Source of the DNA: Nitrospirales bacterium
GTDB lineage: Bacteria; Nitrospirota; Nitrospiria; Nitrospirales; UBA8639
Direction of reading: 5' to 3'
Assembly: GCA_029261305.1 (NCBI GenBank)
Contig: JAJDBO010000189.1
Location: forward strand, 1 to 41,243
Length of the DNA: 41,243 bases
A program made the position numbers and the translations under genes. A model generated the notes under the pieces. The model searched no databases. It had not been told where the DNA came from and was given only the letters and a program-made list of their open reading frames with translations. Of this stretch, positions 1 through 8,862 are shown one piece after another (the first letter of the stretch is position 1; every line of letters starts with the position of its first letter).

Positions 1-1389
1 CGGACGCTGCTTGACGATGTCCAACGCCGCAACTCGGTAGGTTTCAGCCATGGTGGGAAAGTTAAAGATATTTTCGACAAAACTGTCGATTTCGACTTGG
101 CCCAGAAGTCCCATTTGCCCTATATGCACAAGCTCTGTCGCGCCTTCGCCAACGATGTGGACCCCAAGTAGTTTCTTCCCCTGTGCGTCGGCAACCAACT
201 TTAGGAGTCCATCAGTCATTCCCGAGATCTGCCCACGAGCGATTTCCTGAAATCGTGCTCGTCCCACTAAGGCCCCTCCATGACGTGACACTGCTTCCTC
301 TTCCGTAATGCCAACACTCGACATTTCGGGAATTGTGTAAATCCCCATGGGCACCATTTCAGCTGGATGGCCGGGATCAATTTCAAGGGCATGACAGACC
401 GCCCGCCGACCTTGTTCCATGGAACATGAGGCTAAGGATGGCGGGCCAATTACATCGCCTACTGCATACACGTGTGGAAGCGCAGTTCGAAAAAATTCGT
501 CCACGGGGATCAACCCACGTGGCGTGGGTTCAATTCCAACAGCCGAAAGATTCAGGTCTTCAATATTGGCCACACGTCCAAGGGCCATTAACATTTTTTC
601 ACTATCAAGGGTTTCTCCATTGCCAAGCCGGGTCATGATTTTGGAAAGGCCATCCCATTTCACGTCTTCGATTTTCTGCTCTCCGTAGTAGCGTCCGCCT
701 GTGGCTTGGAAGGCCTGCACGAATCCATCCGTAATTTCAGCATCCATAAATTTGACAGGCCTATCAGCTTGATCAACCATCGTAACTTGAACCCCCAGCA
801 AGGAAAAGAACGAGGCGTACTCACTGGCAATTACTCCTCCCCCTAAGACCGTGAGAGTTTTAGGAAGATAGGTCATGGATAGAATCGAATCGCTATCGAG
901 TATGTGTTCATGATCCACGGGAACATTATCGGGGCGTCGAGGACGGGAGCCAGTGGCAATGACTATCACATCGGCCGTATAGCGTTCGGTCGTCCGCTTT
1001 GGTGTCGTGCAATCGACTTCGTGTGCCGAGACAAATTTGGCTCGGGCATGAAGGCGCAAAACCTGATTGCGGTCCAGCTGGGCGGCCATAAATGCGGAAT
1101 GCGCTTGTATCACTTCATCAAGTCGCTGAATCAATGCAGGAACAGTCAGATCGTCTCTCAACCGGAAGTCAAATACATTCGAGGTTCGTTGAAACCGAAC
1201 CATGTTGAGAGCACTTTCCCGAAGTGTTTTGCTAGGGATAGTCCCGTGATGAACGCAAGCCCCGCCGACTTGCTTATCGCGCTCAACGATCGCCACGCGT
1301 TTGCCTGCCTTCGCGCCTTGAATGGCAGCCTTTTGGCCAGCGGGCCCACTACCGATCACTAAAATGTCAAAATGATTTTCTGAGCTCAT
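1..1389 (-). CDS. sthA: Soluble pyridine nucleotide transhydrogenase (partial at left edge)
   Basis: A flavoprotein of the dihydrolipoamide dehydrogenase-like family that passes hydride between NADPH and NAD+ in the cytoplasm. I translated the minus strand from the ATG at 1389. The N-terminus carries the FAD-binding GSGPAG loop, then GGACVHHGTIPSK. In that active-site stretch the second redox cysteine of lipoamide dehydrogenases is replaced by threonine, which is the SthA pattern. A second dinucleotide fold (GGGVIASEYAS) and the GDVIG FAD motif follow. The frame is open to base 1 and ends in PTMAETYRVAALDIVKQRP, close to the usual C-terminus, so only a few residues are missing. The start codon overlaps the stop of the upstream HDOD gene (ATGA), which implies coupled translation. 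An NADPH-dependent disulfide reductase is less likely because of the missing cysteine. Confidence 0.9.
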   Translation of the reverse strand, partial: MSSENHFDILVIGSGPAGQKAAIQGAKAGKRVAIVERDKQVGGACVHHGTIPSKTLRESALNMVRFQRTSNVFDFRLRDDLTVPALIQRLDEVIQAHSAFMAAQLDRNQVLRLHARAKFVSAHEVDCTTPKRTTERYTADVIVIATGSRPRRPDNVPVDHEHILDSDSILSMTYLPKTLTVLGGGVIASEYASFFSLLGVQVTMVDQADRPVKFMDAEITDGFVQAFQATGGRYYGEQKIEDVKWDGLSKIMTRLGNGETLDSEKMLMALGRVANIEDLNLSAVGIEPTPRGLIPVDEFFRTALPHVYAVGDVIGPPSLASCSMEQGRRAVCHALEIDPGHPAEMVPMGIYTIPEMSSVGITEEEAVSRHGGALVGRARFQEIARGQISGMTDGLLKLVADAQGKKLLGVHIVGEGATELVHIGQMGLLGQVEIDSFVENIFNFPTMAETYRVAALDIVKQRP

Positions 1390-2252
1390 ACCACCATCGC
1401 ATCCACGGCTTGGAGAATTTTATCCCCTTGGGCCTGCAAATCATCCATATCGTCGGAGTACAGATTCAATGCATCGACCACCGGCAGACTCTCTAATTCG
1501 GCAGCATCAAGCGAATTCAACCCTAAGAGGTTGGAGGCCATACAATCGGCTAAACACGTAACCATGGCCACGGGACTTGGATTCGGAGATTGGGTATAGT
1601 CTCGATAATAGAGAATAGCCTCTTTGACCTGAGGAGGCAGTTTCCATTTTTCCACGACTGATGCTCCTACTGACACGTGATGGACTTCCAGCAACATTGA
1701 AAAACCATTCCATTCCAAGGTGACACCCATGGACTGTTGAATCTCTAGGACAGCCTGAAGAACAACGGGTTTTCCAATGGTATGCAAAAGCCCGCTGAGA
1801 AAAGCACCCTCTACATTATGGCGCTCTCGCCGGGCAATCTCCTTGGCGTAAAGCCCCGAAGCTAACGCGTGACGCCAGAGGCTGGTGATTTCTGGCTCAT
1901 ATCCCTGAACACGAAACACGCCACTTTCAATGGATACCGTCAGAGCAAGTTCACCTAACATCTTCATGCCTAACCAGGAGACCGCTTGTTGCATTGAAAC
2001 AATCGGGGACCGTGGGGCGTAGGCTGCCGAGTTCGCGATCTTTAAGACCTGACCAGCGATAGCCTGATCTTGTTGAATCAAAGTCGCTAACTTCGCCATG
2101 TCGGCATCTGGATCGCTAGTTAAGTTAAGAACTTCAGTCGCGACTTGTGGAAGGAGGGGGAGCTTGAGCTCATCCTTGGCGATTCGATCGACCAAGGTGG
2201 CATGAATTTGTTCGACCGGCTCTAATTCAACAGATGCAAGTGCTTCAGCCAT
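1386..2252 (-). CDS. HDOD domain signalling protein
   Basis: A protein of about 288 residues, mostly one HDOD domain, the HD-related output domain common in bacterial signalling proteins. The opening signature LPLLPQVATEVLNL is followed by a stretch rich in D and A, GQVLKIANSAAY, and the W-LG-L-ELAL helix. The position equivalent to HDIG reads HTIG, so the HD metal pair is broken and phosphohydrolase activity is doubtful. No receiver or GGDEF domain is attached. I chose the ATG at 2252, which has a GGGG element about 7 bases upstream. The frame also extends to a TTG at 2306 that has no visible ribosome site. The stop overlaps the start of sthA by ATGA, so the two are co-translated. A link between this regulator and redox balance is only inference from that coupling. 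Confidence 0.85.
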   Translation of the reverse strand: MAEALASVELEPVEQIHATLVDRIAKDELKLPLLPQVATEVLNLTSDPDADMAKLATLIQQDQAIAGQVLKIANSAAYAPRSPIVSMQQAVSWLGMKMLGELALTVSIESGVFRVQGYEPEITSLWRHALASGLYAKEIARRERHNVEGAFLSGLLHTIGKPVVLQAVLEIQQSMGVTLEWNGFSMLLEVHHVSVGASVVEKWKLPPQVKEAILYYRDYTQSPNPSPVAMVTCLADCMASNLLGLNSLDAAELESLPVVDALNLYSDDMDDLQAQGDKILQAVDAMVV

Positions 2253-2565
2253 CAGCCAACCCCGCGTGTAGGGATGTGAGCCTAGAGGCTCACAATAATC
2301 GTCCAAGAACGTGTATTCTGTTTCTACGATTTATTCGGTTTTCTTGGAAGTCATCTTTAATGAACAGGGGATATTCAGTAAGGAAATTCTCGTCGGAGGC
2401 TTCTTAAGACCTTGGGAAGACAGATCTGGCTATGGAGGTTCACATGTCCAAAAGACGCCAGGCAGGAAGTCATCTAAAATAGGACAAGAACAATCAGCTT
2501 AAGCCCTGTAGAAAAGGAAGAGATTGAGGTTGGGCAGCAATATAATCTAAAAACTATTGGTTAGC

Positions 2566-3330
2566 CTATTTAACTCCAGAATAGTATCGGAGAATGTCCG
2601 AGACTGAAATCAAACCAACAATGCTCCCGCTCTCGGTGACGCAGACATGCCTGGTGGCTTTCTCTTTCATCAACTCCACGACATCAACCACCGAATCACT
2701 GCTTTCCAAAGACACAATCGGTTCCCGCATACACGTCTTCACGGTAGTCGTGTTTGCATCTACCCCATTTGCGATAACTTCACGGGTTAACTCTGTTTCG
2801 GTAATACTGCCCACGGTTTCATCGCCTGCATCGACCAACAGTGAACCGATTTTCCATTCCTGTAGTAGTTGGGCTGCCTCTTTTAATGTGGCATCTTGGG
2901 ACACCGATCGAACTGTTGCCGACATAAAGTCGGCTACCTTGGGACCTGAGGTTTTTTTGGTTTTTGGTCCAGATGCCGCCTGAGCCCGACGTGTTTCAAG
3001 ATCTGAGATGCAGCTTTCAAGCACCCGTTGTCGTTGACGAAGGCTTTCGCGATTTTCATCGAGGTTCGCCCCCTCTGGCGCCTCTCCGGTAACATTCACC
3101 AACCCGCCGGCTTCTCCCAACTCCGCATATTCATAGATTTCAAGATTGGCGGATGACCGGCCGAACACGCTGGCAATGAGTTCTTCTGTGGAATTGTCAA
3201 ATTCTTCTATCGAAGTCGTCGCCGAACCCATCAAAAATGTCTTGAGGATGGCTAACCGTTCGCGAAATTGCATGATATCATGATCAAAAGAGGCAATTGA
3301 AGTTTGTGGGGAGCTTTTTCCAGTGGCCAT
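2566..3330 (-). CDS. CBS-domain-pair protein with unknown N-terminal domain
   Basis: A cytoplasmic protein of 254 residues. Residues about 130-254 form a Bateman module of two CBS repeats: the first begins VADFMSATVRSVSQDATL, the second begins near CMREPIVSLESSDSVVDVV and ends GLISVSDILRYYSG. Such modules bind adenine nucleotides and regulate partner proteins. The first 110 residues are charged, rich in Glu and Ser, probably helical, and match no family I recognise. A Lys/Thr-rich linker (GPKTKKTSGPK) joins the two parts. The start is firm: AGGAGG lies at a normal distance upstream of ATG. The gene is divergent from the hibernation factor at 3595 across about 260 bp, so both may respond to energy state. 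That link is inference. Confidence 0.8.
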   Translation of the reverse strand: MATGKSSPQTSIASFDHDIMQFRERLAILKTFLMGSATTSIEEFDNSTEELIASVFGRSSANLEIYEYAELGEAGGLVNVTGEAPEGANLDENRESLRQRQRVLESCISDLETRRAQAASGPKTKKTSGPKVADFMSATVRSVSQDATLKEAAQLLQEWKIGSLLVDAGDETVGSITETELTREVIANGVDANTTTVKTCMREPIVSLESSDSVVDVVELMKEKATRHVCVTESGSIVGLISVSDILRYYSGVK

Positions 3331-3594
3331 GTGATTGTCCTCCTGTTAAATGAGACCTCCATCCTACTCCATGACCCCAGGAGCAAACAAGAGAACAACC
3401 GGAGTGAGGAAAGAAACGTGTTTTTATTTTTTAGGAAGTATGGCAACCTTTTACTTTAAGGAGATTCCCAACAACCCGTGGCTTAATTTTACTATTGATT
3501 TCATATGATGTTTTACTTGGCGCAAGAGACACTTTGAAATACAATATATGGAGATCATTCTTTCAAACATCATTTAGGGCATGAGGAGGTGAGA

Positions 3595-3942
3595 ATGGAT
3601 TTAAAAATTGAGAGTCGGAACGTCGGAATGACCCCACGATGGCAAACCGAAATTGAAACACGAGTAGAGGAATTACACGTTGAACACCATCACATTACCC
3701 ATGCCCGAGTAACCTTGACTAAAAACCCCCACCATAAAAAAGGCAGCAATATTGCTGAAACCTTAATTGTCGTCACCCTACCCCCTCGCCACACTCTAAC
3801 AGCCCGAAAAGAGGCAAAGACCTTTGAAGAAGCAATTCGCACGGCATTCAAAGCGATGAGCACTGAAATCAAAAAGTTTCGTGAAAAGCCTCTCAGCGCC
3901 AAACCGACCAAAGAAGTCGATTTAATAGCCGCCATGGATTAA
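3595..3942 (+). CDS. hpf: Ribosome hibernation promoting factor family protein (short form)
   Basis: A 115-residue HPF/RaiA (S30AE) protein, predicted to sit in the decoding centre of idle 70S ribosomes during starvation. The visible family pattern is an N-terminal LKIESRNVGMTP strand, a helix starting near WQTEIETRVEEL, a strand with HARVTL, a central basic segment KNPHHKKG, then AETLIVVTLPPRHTLTARKEAKTFEEAIRTAF. It ends soon after this domain, so it lacks the C-terminal dimerisation domain of long HPF. The ATG at 3595 is preceded by GAGGAGGTG. An in-frame GTG at 3589 overlaps that ribosome site and is unlikely to be used. Two hairpins lie downstream. RaiA-type rather than HPF-type activity cannot be excluded. 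Confidence 0.8.
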   Translation: MDLKIESRNVGMTPRWQTEIETRVEELHVEHHHITHARVTLTKNPHHKKGSNIAETLIVVTLPPRHTLTARKEAKTFEEAIRTAFKAMSTEIKKFREKPLSAKPTKEVDLIAAMD

Positions 3943-3962
3943 AGGGAGGCGTTTTCTCCTCA

Positions 3963-4009
3963 CGGCAATCATCCTACCTGTGCCCACCATGGGCATAGGT
4001 AGAATGCCG
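3963..4009 (+). terminator. Hairpin after hpf
   Basis: A 12-bp stem (3974-3985 with 3991-4002, one G-T pair, 5-base loop) is extended by an outer CGGCA/TGCCG pairing (3963-3967 with 4005-4009). No T-run follows directly. A second weaker hairpin, CACCT (4023-4027) with AGGTG (4054-4058), is followed by five T. The pair probably ends or stabilises the hpf transcript. Confidence 0.4.
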
Positions 4010-4174
4010 TCAATTTCCTCGACACCTGTCAAATTTTTGACGTCACCATGACGAGGTGTTTTTCTCTCACAATCCTTCCAGTTTTCCAGATTGCTCCTAA
4101 ATCCATTTGATTTTATTGCGAATACATATTGAAAACCTGTTCGGCTCTTGGAGGAACCCTGGCTGACCTAGGTA

Positions 4175-4193
4175 ATTGTTGCCTGGCAACAAT
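4175..4193. promoter_or_regulatory. Perfect 9+1+9 palindrome upstream of the CADD-like gene
   Basis: ATTGTTGCC, one central T, then GGCAACAAT: a perfect inverted repeat 76 bp before the ATG at 4269. Its size and symmetry fit an operator for a dimeric regulator. The 326-bp gap between 3943 and 4268 otherwise holds only the hpf hairpins and an AT-rich stretch near 4105-4135 that could contain a promoter. Confidence 0.35.
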
Positions 4194-4268
4194 CTTGCGA
4201 GCACGTCAATTAGCTGTCAGATGCGGTCTTATTATAAAAGTTTTCATCGTTCGTCAGGGAGGACACCA

Positions 4269-5066
4269 ATGTCACAATTACTCACATTCCCCAGCCCATC
4301 CAACACAGGCCCCGACACCTCTGTGGGCAAACGGCGATTCTTTTCACCACACCCTCCATGGATTGTGCATTTGATCAATGAGCTTGACCCATACCAACAA
4401 CGAATTTTCAATTGTCCATTGGTCAAAGACACTTCGAGAGGAACACTTTCCCTGGAGCAGATGCGAGGGTGGTTGATGCAACTCTATCCTTTTATCGAAA
4501 CCTTCCCTCAATGGATTGCCTTGAATATCACTAAGGCCCCACAAGCCTTTGCTCGTGAAATTCTTATCGACAACGTACGGGTAGAAAAATGGCATGCCAA
4601 ACAGTGGATGGATATGACCGACGCGTTTGGAATTACTCGTGAAGAACTGCAGGACTGTTCGGTTCTACCGGAAGTTGAAGCGCTCACCCATTACATGTGG
4701 TCCATCAATCTTCGTGGAACTCTCGCTGAAAGCATGAGCGCCATGACCTATGCCATCGAAGGCACCACACAAGGGATTGCTCGGGCCGTGTTAGAAGGGT
4801 TTCCTCACTATGAAGGTCGTGATGGGATTCATTTAACTAAGCGAGCCTATGCCTGGATGAAAAATCACGCACGCTACGACGAGGCGCATCCTCTAGAAGC
4901 TCTGGAAATCATCATTCGATCAACCGACTCGGAGCCTTTAAGAGATAAGGTGACCCACGCTGCTAAACGCAGTATGGAATATTTCTATATTGCGCTCGAC
5001 GCCTGCTATCGGAAGTTTTCTCCAATAGACGTATCGGTCTTCCAACGTTCTACCCATGCGGCCTAG
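4269..5066 (+). CDS. CADD/PqqC-like heme-oxygenase-fold diiron protein
   Basis: A 265-residue protein of the TenA/PqqC/CADD helical-bundle superfamily (heme-oxygenase-like diiron oxidases). The metal-site pattern is partly visible: H109 in VEKWH, E164 in YAIEG, and H200-x3-D204-x2-H207 in NHARYDEAH. This matches the C-terminal ligand spacing of Chlamydia CADD. The first glutamate, normally seven residues before the first histidine, is not there: N102 or D101 occupies the place and E106 lies nearer. CADD-like proteins make 4-aminobenzoate for folate in Chlamydia and in a nitrifier (established); this role is a candidate here. PQQ synthesis is unlikely because no other pqq gene is nearby. The ATG at 4269 is chosen for its GGGAGGA ribosome site. 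The frame is open further upstream, but that part is low-complexity and crosses the palindrome at 4175. Confidence 0.75.
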   Translation: MSQLLTFPSPSNTGPDTSVGKRRFFSPHPPWIVHLINELDPYQQRIFNCPLVKDTSRGTLSLEQMRGWLMQLYPFIETFPQWIALNITKAPQAFAREILIDNVRVEKWHAKQWMDMTDAFGITREELQDCSVLPEVEALTHYMWSINLRGTLAESMSAMTYAIEGTTQGIARAVLEGFPHYEGRDGIHLTKRAYAWMKNHARYDEAHPLEALEIIIRSTDSEPLRDKVTHAAKRSMEYFYIALDACYRKFSPIDVSVFQRSTHAA

Positions 5067-5387
5067 GATTTGCCACTCATTTCTTATGAAGGGAAACATG
5101 CTTTTCAGGGCTCGTCGTGAGGTTCTCCTGAAAGACAAGCGACGAGTCCTGATCCAACAGTGACACTTGGCAAGGCAATCCTTTTCACTTAGCACCATTT
5201 AATGCCCAAGACATTCTTGTGATCCAGCCTTGTCTCATAAGGACCTGTGGGTAGTAACTGCTTTCTCTAGTTTGACTGTTGTCAGAATTCAGCAGCACCC
5301 ATTTAAGAAAAGCAATTGTGTCATGACGAACTTTTGCTCATAATACCTGGGGGTTCACCAGACCCGCCCAACATCACCCAGGATCTC
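5067..5387. other. Intergenic region with one imperfect hairpin
   Basis: A 10-bp stem with one G-T pair and a loop of about 23 bases (GGGCTCGTCG with CGACGAGTCC, near 5106-5150) lies about 45 bp after the CADD-like gene, without a T-run. A TTG at 5316 opens the kinase frame early but lacks a ribosome site. I see no other gene or element. Confidence 0.3.
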
Positions 5388-7550
5388 ATGGAATTCCTCT
5401 CAATGAATCCCTTTGCCCTTGCTGGATTTCTCACCTGTCTCAGCTCATTGTTGTTCGGATTTTTTGTATTCTCGAGAAACCCAGCACGTCGGTTAAATCA
5501 ACTCTGGCTTGGGTTTACCATTACCGTTGCCCTATGGGGCCTTGGGTCTATTTGGATTGCGCTAGAGACAGATCCCCAAACCGCGCTTCTCGCCTGGCGT
5601 GTAGCCTTTGCAGTCAGCGTCATATGGATTCCCATTGTATTTCTTCATTTCACTTGCGTGTTCTCTGACACTCTTCATCCACGCCTACTTCTAGGTTCCT
5701 ATCTGGTTGGGGCATCATGTGTCCCTATCATTTTGACCTCACCCCATTTTTTCTCAGGTGTCCGATTGGCCTTTTCCTCTTTTTATTACGCCACGCCAGG
5801 CCCTCTTCTTTTCACGTTTTTCACCATAGGATGGTTAGGGCTCACGATGTATAGCCATATTCTTCTAGTGCAATCCTTCCGACGAAGTTCAGATGCCAGG
5901 CGGGCCCAGATCAAATATTTCTTTATCGCCACCGCCATCGGATATGCCGGAGGATCACTTGAGTTTCTTCCTATCTTTGGACTCGAGGTCTATCCCTGGG
6001 GCCATTTTGCCATCCCTTTGTATCCCATCATCATGGCCTACGCCATCGTCAAGTACCGGTTGATGGATACATCGATTGTGTTGGAAAAAGGACTTTCGTA
6101 TTTGACCCTGTTTTCAGTTGCCGCCATACCTGCCTTCGGCATATTGCTTTGGGCTCAACACCTGTACTTCGGTTCGATCAATTACCCCTTCTCCGCCACG
6201 ATGCTGGTCATTTTTCATTTTCTAGTGTTGGGATCCTACACCATCAAAACGCGTGCCGAAGAAACCATCGGAAAAAAACTGTTTAAGGATCGACATGAAA
6301 CCGCCACGACGCTTTCCCAATTTTCCAAAGCCCTCGTGAGTATCCTGGACTTTGACACCCTAACGGAAGAGATAACGGAAACCCTCAAACGTGTTATGGG
6401 AATTCATCATGCCACGTTATATATCTGGGACAAACAAAAAAATGTGTATGGCCCTGTTTCCTCCTCCCCAGCGACCATCTCCCCTATACGAAGATTTGGA
6501 TTGACTCATCCTCTCCCAGTTCGGCTCCACGAACATCAAGAGCCCTTGGTTCGAGAAGAAATTGAATATGTGAACACTCTCAAAGGATCCGAGCAGGTGG
6601 CTCAGCAATTGAAAGCCCTGGATGTCGATGTGTGCCTGCCCTTTTTGAATACACACCATCAACTCATCGGATTTTGCCTACTTGGCCCTCGTCATACCCA
6701 GACGGGGTATTCTGCGGAAGACTTGCAGTTGCTGACATCGCTTGGACAGAATGCAGCTATTGCCTTAGACAATGCCATGCTCTACGAAGACCTGAAGCAA
6801 TCCCAACAGCTGATCCAACGCAATAATCAACTTCGTTCCCTAGAAATTATGGCCGGTGGTTTTGCGCACGAAATTCGGAACCCTCTGACCTCAATCAAAA
6901 CGTTCGTTCAGCTCGCTCCTCACCGCCTGAACGACCATAATTTCCTCAAGGACTTTGGACGAATCGTGACTGATGACGTGACTCGTATTGAGCGCCTCTG
7001 TCAGGAAGTCCTCAGTTACTCTCATCACCCGATCCCTCAAATCTTAGAAGAGGACCTTCATGAAATCATTGAGGCCTGTCTCTATGCCACTCAGGTAAAA
7101 GCCAGCAACACACCCGTCCTCATTGCCAAAGACTTTGCCAAGGAGTTGCCCCCCTTACACATTGATCAGCAACAAATGAAACAGGTGCTCCTGAATATAT
7201 TTTTTAACGCACTTGAAGCCATGTCTGGAGAACGACAAATTCTTTCTGTCCGAACCTACTTCATCAACAGGCCAACCGGGGACCCTTGGATTCAAATTGA
7301 AATTTCTGATTCGGGGCACGGGATTGGACCGAAGGAACTCGAACATATTTTTGATCCATTTTTCACCACCAAACACGAGAGCAAGGAGCATGAAGGAACG
7401 GGACTTGGTCTGGCTATCGCCCACCAAATCATCCAAGCTCACGGCGGGACTATTGAAGCTAGCAGTCAAATTGGTGAAGGGACGACCTTTCTCATTACTT
7501 TGCCTACCCCTGTTTCTCAAGAACCCGTTCAAACCGCATTTTCCTATTGA
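5388..7550 (+). CDS. Membrane histidine kinase with 7TM-like sensor and GAF domain
   Basis: A sensor kinase of about 720 residues. The first 300 residues contain about eight hydrophobic helices, like the 7TM-type N-terminal domain of PrsK-like kinases, so the signal may be at or in the membrane. A GAF domain follows, beginning near LSQFSKALVSILDFDTL. Next come the HisKA dimerisation helix with FAHEIRNPLTS (H494 is the phospho-acceptor) and the HATPase domain with NIFFNALEAM (N box), DSGHGIG (G1), FDPFFTTK and GTGLGLAI (G2). There is no receiver domain or adjacent response-regulator gene. The nearest receivers are at 9225 and 14254. The start is uncertain: ATG at 5388 has a weak AGGA, ATG at 5403 is an alternative, and a TTG at 5316 seems too early. 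Confidence 0.9.
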   Translation: MEFLSMNPFALAGFLTCLSSLLFGFFVFSRNPARRLNQLWLGFTITVALWGLGSIWIALETDPQTALLAWRVAFAVSVIWIPIVFLHFTCVFSDTLHPRLLLGSYLVGASCVPIILTSPHFFSGVRLAFSSFYYATPGPLLFTFFTIGWLGLTMYSHILLVQSFRRSSDARRAQIKYFFIATAIGYAGGSLEFLPIFGLEVYPWGHFAIPLYPIIMAYAIVKYRLMDTSIVLEKGLSYLTLFSVAAIPAFGILLWAQHLYFGSINYPFSATMLVIFHFLVLGSYTIKTRAEETIGKKLFKDRHETATTLSQFSKALVSILDFDTLTEEITETLKRVMGIHHATLYIWDKQKNVYGPVSSSPATISPIRRFGLTHPLPVRLHEHQEPLVREEIEYVNTLKGSEQVAQQLKALDVDVCLPFLNTHHQLIGFCLLGPRHTQTGYSAEDLQLLTSLGQNAAIALDNAMLYEDLKQSQQLIQRNNQLRSLEIMAGGFAHEIRNPLTSIKTFVQLAPHRLNDHNFLKDFGRIVTDDVTRIERLCQEVLSYSHHPIPQILEEDLHEIIEACLYATQVKASNTPVLIAKDFAKELPPLHIDQQQMKQVLLNIFFNALEAMSGERQILSVRTYFINRPTGDPWIQIEISDSGHGIGPKELEHIFDPFFTTKHESKEHEGTGLGLAIAHQIIQAHGGTIEASSQIGEGTTFLITLPTPVSQEPVQTAFSY

Positions 7551-8007
7551 TAGGCCTCGGGTTGCATAAATTCATTCTCTCCCTTCCCAGGCCTTCTGGG
7601 AAAATACACGTTTCATAGTAAGAATTTTGGGCACATGTTATGTTTTCCTCCTCGCAATCCTGGCAATTCTGGGCTATCACTGGTAGCTAGGGAAAATATT
7701 ATCGTCAAAAACCACCACAGACCTACAGAGTAACCTGTGCGAATGTTCCTAATATAGGGCTTAAGAATGAGTGGTTTAATGCTCACAAATGAGATTAAAA
7801 AATGAGATAACGCTTCATTGCCGAAAAAAATGATGATTTGCTTCTTTACAATCCCATATGAGGAGGGTATCCTAAAAAATCATAATATTTTTCTGCGAGA
7901 AGTACCCGGATGAAATCATCAAGTTCAGAAACATGTCGATAATCAGATTAACCCTAATTAGTTAATTTGATCACCTTCTTTTTGGTAACAACACAGAGTT
8001 CAAAATT
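7551..8007. other. AT-rich intergenic region upstream of the desaturase
   Basis: Begins with a 7-bp hairpin TTCCCAG/CTGGGAA (7584-7602) that may mark the end of the kinase transcript. The remaining 400 bp are AT-rich and hold no convincing reading frame. An operator-like repeat at 7947-7966 is listed separately. Confidence 0.4.
7947..7966. promoter_or_regulatory. ATTAAC-N8-GTTAAT inverted repeat before the desaturase
   Basis: Two 6-base half-sites in inverted orientation with an 8-base AT-rich spacer, ending 41 bp before the desaturase ATG. The position suits a repressor or activator site controlling membrane lipid unsaturation. AT-rich DNA makes short repeats common, so support is modest. 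Confidence 0.3.
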
Positions 8008-8862
8008 ATGACCACCGCGACCTTGCCCATCATTGATAGCCCACAAACCCGCGCGCGCGACGTGCAAACAACAATTTTATTTCTCCTTGTTGCTGTTGGG
8101 GCTTCTATTGGCCTCCCCACCTATGCCTATTACTATGATTTCTCCTGGTTAGACTGGACGATGTTTGCCGTCCTCTACACTTATACGGGATTGGGCATTA
8201 CCGTCGGGTACCATCGACTTCTTGCTCACCGAAGTTTTACGTGCCCCGATTGGGTGAAATTTATCATTTTGATTGGGGGAGGGTGGGCCTTTCAAAACTC
8301 AGGGTTAAAATGGGCAGCCGACCATATTCGACATCATGCTCGGTGCGATAAAGATGAAGACCCCTACAACGCGACATGGGGATTTTGGCATAGTCATTGT
8401 GGGTGGTTATTTGTACGCGATCCCCATCGTGACCCTAAATACGCCTCACGCCTGAAACAGGATCGAGTCGTAGTGTGGCAAGACCGGTATTATATCCCGA
8501 TCCTTCTATCGGGATTAGCTTTTCCGTTTGTTGTTGGCTTTCTTTACAATGGGTGGGTTGGCGGCATGGGCTGTTTTCTCCTCGCTGGAGTTGGCCGAAC
8601 CTTTTTCGTACTAAACTCCACGTTTTGTATTAATTCGATCTGCCATATTTGGGGAGAACAACCCCATGGCACCTCTGATTCAAGCCGCGATAGTTGGTGG
8701 ATATCACTCATTACCTTTGGTGAGGGCTATCATAACTATCATCATATGTACCAAAGCGATTACCGAAATGGACCAAAATGGTACAATTTTGACCCTTCGA
8801 AATGGCTTGTTTATGGCCTGTCTCGCATTGGTTTAGCGAGCAACCTACGTCGATTCTCCTAG
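8008..8862 (+). CDS. Acyl-CoA/acyl-lipid delta-9-type fatty acid desaturase
   Basis: A 284-residue integral membrane diiron desaturase that inserts a double bond into saturated acyl chains. All three histidine boxes are present: HRLLAH (H69-x4-H74), HIRHH (H106, H109, H110) and HNYHH (H242, H245, H246). Further ligand-like histidines lie in WHSHCGW and in NSICHIWG. Four hydrophobic segments fit the usual topology: about 20-40, 50-65, 83-100 and 163-205. Length and motifs match bacterial stearoyl-CoA-desaturase-like enzymes rather than plant-type soluble ones. ATG at 8008 is the only sensible start; its ribosome site is weak. The gene stands alone, with an inverted repeat upstream that could control it. 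Which acyl carrier it uses cannot be read from sequence. Confidence 0.92.
   Translation: MTTATLPIIDSPQTRARDVQTTILFLLVAVGASIGLPTYAYYYDFSWLDWTMFAVLYTYTGLGITVGYHRLLAHRSFTCPDWVKFIILIGGGWAFQNSGLKWAADHIRHHARCDKDEDPYNATWGFWHSHCGWLFVRDPHRDPKYASRLKQDRVVVWQDRYYIPILLSGLAFPFVVGFLYNGWVGGMGCFLLAGVGRTFFVLNSTFCINSICHIWGEQPHGTSDSSRDSWWISLITFGEGYHNYHHMYQSDYRNGPKWYNFDPSKWLVYGLSRIGLASNLRRFS

Noticed and set aside
2311..2502. A 63-residue frame divergent from the HDOD gene
   Set aside because: No ribosome site, no hydrophobic or domain pattern, and composition like intergenic DNA.
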